Below, piece by piece: positions 60,468-64,000 of a stretch of 64,000 nucleotides of DNA. The notes under the pieces were generated by a model, which saw only the letters and a list, made by a program, of their open reading frames with translations, ran no database searches and was not told where the DNA came from. Location: the NCBI GenBank assembly GCA_034620365.1, contig JAQGEQ010000363.1:2046001-2110000 (forward strand), read 5' to 3'. This DNA is from Pegea sp. RAD2-039. Its lineage: Eukaryota; Chordata; Thaliacea; Salpida; Salpidae. Both the position numbers and the translations under genes were made by a program. How positions within the stretch are numbered: position 1 is the first letter of the stretch; each line of letters begins with the position of its first letter.

Positions 60468-63400
60468 TTTGACTATTTCATAAAATTATAATAAATTAGA
60501 AATCAAATAAGTATAAATAGATATTTTCTAAAAGTAATTTTAAATATCAAAATTATTTTTATATGATTAATTTTTAAGTCAATAAAACAAATAAATAAAA
60601 TATAAAGATAAAAATGATTTGTAATAAATAATAATTATTGTTAACAATTCATTAAAGAAATTAGAAAAAAACATTAAAAAAGTTCAATATTAAAATGAAT
60701 GAAAGAAAGAAGTTATTTTAGAATCAACAAGATAATCAAAATTTAAAATCTTTTGTAAAACTTTTGTAAAAATAGTTTCTTGATAAAAAAAAAAGAATTG
60801 TAAATTATAGCAAGCAGTTGCTATGTACAAATATACAAAAATAATAAAATTTTCTAGAAATAAAAGATAAAACTTCTATTATCAAAAAGATATAAAAACA
60901 TACTATAAATAATGGGAATTAAGAATAAATTTAGCAAAACTTTTGATTTAGTTGAAAAATTTCATAAAATGTTACAAAAATCTACTGAAAACAATAAAAG
61001 AAACTAACAGTTTTTATATGAATAAACATGACAAATAATAAAGTTTAATTAAATGTTTTATGTGAAAATTTCAGCTTAAATAGAAAACTAAATAGGTTTC
61101 TTTTTAATCTATAAAATTGTTGAAAATTCTATTTGTAGAATTATTTTTCTTAATAAATCGAGTATTATTATTGTTGAAAAGATACTTTTGATTTGAAACA
61201 AATAACAAATTAGTTTATATTTTATTAACAGAAACTGAGTTATCATATTTATTACCATAATTGTAAACAGATGAAGGCAAAATACAAAAAATAAAAAGTT
61301 ACAAACAAACACATTTACAGTTACACAATTATGTATCAGAAATTTAAAATAATAAAACAGATAGTTAGATAACAATTTTTATAATTAAGTGAAAGTAAAC
61401 AACAAACCAAAACGCCCGAGAAAAAATAATCGAAATTAAAACAAACGAACTTGTTTAAAATAATGAAAGACTAAATCCTAAATATTTTTGTAATATATAA
61501 TTTTACTTTTAAAATTTAGAGCTATAAAAATTATTATAAGTGGGTAGAATAGATGGATAGTTTAAAATACAAAAAATTGACTATTTTTATAAGTATTTTA
61601 TACTTCCACTTGTTTCGTTTTAAGAAGACCAAGTCAAAACTATGTAAGGATTAGTCAATACGTATTTAGGATGGCAATTATCAATTAGTAATAAATGATA
61701 TCTGATCAAATAAAAAAGATTTATTTTTTCAAAATTTTGTCACATCCAACTTACGTAGGTTTGATATATATAATGTGAATACTTTACCTCCAGGATTTTA
61801 AGTAAACTTTAAAATAAGGCTGTTCACCTAAAAATTGGTAAGCAAATTAAAGTGAAAGCTGATTCAAGCGATACATAGAGTGAACAATTATACATGTTGT
61901 AATTGAGTAATTCTTAGGTCTTCTCAGAACAGACGTTGACACTTTATTCAAATTGTTCAATTATTTGTCGTATCAACAAATAGAGGAGAAGACTTCAAAG
62001 CATTTTTTTCGCAAGCTCGAAAAAAGTATTTCATTTTTTGAGTTGATGTCGATGCTAAAAACCTTAAAAGTTGGATTAAAATAGTATTAGACGGCACTCC
62101 TTTATTAAATCAAACCCTAAGCCAGTTTTATTACAGATTTAAATGCTTAATAATAAGCTTAACAATATATTTAATGGATAAACTCAAAGTTACCCATTAC
62201 ACCTTACACCAAAATTCAAAGTGTAAAGGTCTGTCTGTAGAGCAACTACATACAAATAACTTTCTACTGGATGTGATACAAGTAATCTGTAAAAAGCTAT
62301 TTGAATACAAAAGTGAAATCATCGAATATTAATAACAATGATGAATCTTGAATTACCAAAAGCTTTGTTCAGACGCTTAGTAAACACAAATATTTAGAGC
62401 TAACCTACTTTTAGCAGTTTTCGTCAAGGCACCTATAGTGAAAGAACACTTTTACAGAACTATATTTAAGTTTATTTTTCCAACAAGAAAGGCTTAGACG
62501 TATATATTACATACCGTTTGCTTTCGTAGTCACTATATTTATATGTTATAGCTGCAGAAAACAAATCAGACAGCTTTTAAAGCAAAATCAATATGACTGC
62601 ACAGAACTAAAAGCCTCAAACACTAAATGTAAAATTTCTTCAACATAAATAATGTAGGAAAACTAGAATACAATAAAGGCATAAAGTAAAGAAAATTGTA
62701 GCCTAACATATAACTTGTTTCAACAATAGTATTCTACTTAATTTATTTTCAAAAAAGTGACAATTTGCTGCGTTGTAGAGTTGGGAGACGATTGCAAAAC
62801 GTGGTTTTAGTGTTAATAATTAGTATCGGAATTCATTTTATGAGCTTAAATTTTTTCGATGTGAATTTTATATTAGTGAGGGTAACTCTAAATTGAATAT
62901 AGATACATATAAATGCATGTAAAACGTAAATCGAAAGTTGTAGCAATATATCATTAACATAAGTTTGCTCTACCTTTAAATAGAACCAACTGATGAGGTA
63001 ATTAAACTCAACTAACTTTTAAAGCTCATAAGACTTTATAAATATTTTTCTTACTTTATAGCAACCCTTTTTTCATTTGTTAGAATTAAAAATTATTTAT
63101 TTTAAAACGTAAATTAGTTATTATTTTACTATATAAGCTACGCAATGTTCTACAAATTCCAATTGTGATACAATATTTGGAGCAATGATATTTAACCATT
63201 ATGTTAACTATTTTCTTAAACCAAGTTTAAACAAACTTTTTATTGTAAACATTTGACAAAATTTGCAATCACTCAGACTGATTTTTACTATTACAATTGT
63301 TATAGATGTTTTATTCTTTATACTTTTGATTTTTACTTTATATATTTAAATTTTATTAAATAATAATAAAAGATCTACAAAATAATTTCAGAAATAAGGG

Positions 63401-64000
63401 AGGCTACTGTTTAACATAACGAATTCTTTGAGCTTATGTTATTCTTGTTTTAAAACTTTTTTTGTATTTTATAAGTTTAGTTTTGTTTATTAATAAACAA
63501 AACGGAAATTATCCTAAAATATTATTCAATGTTTTCAATAAGTAATGAATTTTTAAAAACATTTCTATTCCAAATAAAACGAAAAAAGTTTATAAATAAT
63601 GACATAAAACAATATTTAAATTCCACTTAAAACTGTACATCTTAGAATATAAATTTACTAAAATAAAATCACTTTGAGTTATTCAAAAAAATTTCTTTGG
63701 GTAGTAGTTTATTATATGTAAATAGCTGCTACAAACAGTTTTCTAATAAAAATAATATTTTTATCAAAAGTTTTATCTACTTGAAGATAAAACATTAAAT
63801 ATATAAAGTTTATGTTAGCAAAAACACTAAAAATCTTTTTTAGTTCAAAGTTAAAAACTTGTTATTTGTTAGTGTCATACATTAATTCAATTACGTTGCA
63901 AATGAGGATTTTTATGACTAGATAGCTTTTTAGACTTTCTTCAAATAAATAGGTTTTTAAATGATTGAGAAATTTGAAACTTTTACGTTAATGCTATTGA
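60468..64000. other. AT-rich sequence with one decayed reading frame
   Basis: No intact gene seen. On the + strand, 61940-62332 stays in one phase for 131 codons with a single internal TGA. It reads R-G-E-D-F-K-A-F-F-S-Q-A-R-K-K then N-L-K-S-W-I-K-I-V-L-D-G. It could be a decayed transposon gag-like or gene fragment; I do not recognise it. The frame at 61109-61375 (minus) is Phe/Ile-rich low-complexity sequence. Confidence 0.35.

Noticed and set aside
1..64000. CRISPR arrays, bacterial operons, tRNA or rRNA genes
   Set aside because: The DNA is eukaryotic. No spaced direct repeats were seen, and no cloverleaf or rRNA core sequence was recognised by eye. A tRNAscan run would be needed to exclude tRNAs.

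Overview
The window is nuclear DNA of an AT-rich invertebrate animal (about 70% A+T by eye). The evidence is split genes with GT-AG introns and animal-specific families: a paired-class homeobox gene of Phox2 type, a Corin-type membrane serine protease, CFAP97, dynactin p62 and COG8. I cannot place the phylum. Many introns are only about 48-60 nt long, mixed with a few of several kilobases, and gene spacing is wide and AT-rich. I rebuilt the gene models by hand from splice sites and reading phase. Every multi-exon model below closes to a whole number of codons.

Layout. 1-6.5 kb: decayed non-LTR retrotransposon pieces on the + strand. 6.56-10.55 kb (-): an eight-exon Phox2-like homeobox gene. 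10.6-22.5 kb: gene-poor flank with several GC-elevated islands, one decayed reading frame, and a candidate first exon for the next gene. 22.6-23.9 kb (+): a very short COMM-domain gene. 26.6-34.9 kb (-): a 24-exon Corin orthologue with the full vertebrate domain order. 34.9-42.8 kb: AT-rich, no gene seen. 42.8-45.8 kb (-): CFAP97. 46.9-47.9 kb: a dead Ty3/gypsy-like fragment. 49.2-51.1 kb (-): S-formylglutathione hydrolase (ESD). 54.0-55.7 kb (+): COG8 on one exon. 56.4-58.5 kb (-): dynactin subunit 4. 58.6-60.5 kb (-): a single-exon 624-residue protein that looks like FANCG. 60.5-64 kb: AT-rich, with one decayed frame.

Function. Several genes are housekeeping: Golgi tethering (COG8), dynein transport (DCTN4), formaldehyde detoxification (ESD) and a COMM-domain protein. 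CFAP97 is ciliary, Phox2 specifies neurons and Corin is a cell-surface protease. They are not obviously one pathway. The most notable points are the FANCG-like gene, its 59-nt spacing from DCTN4 with a splice acceptor in the gap (a possible trans-spliced operon), an apparent duplication of the 3' exons in the Phox2-like gene, and a strong cluster of the palindrome TGACGTCA in Corin exons 4-6.
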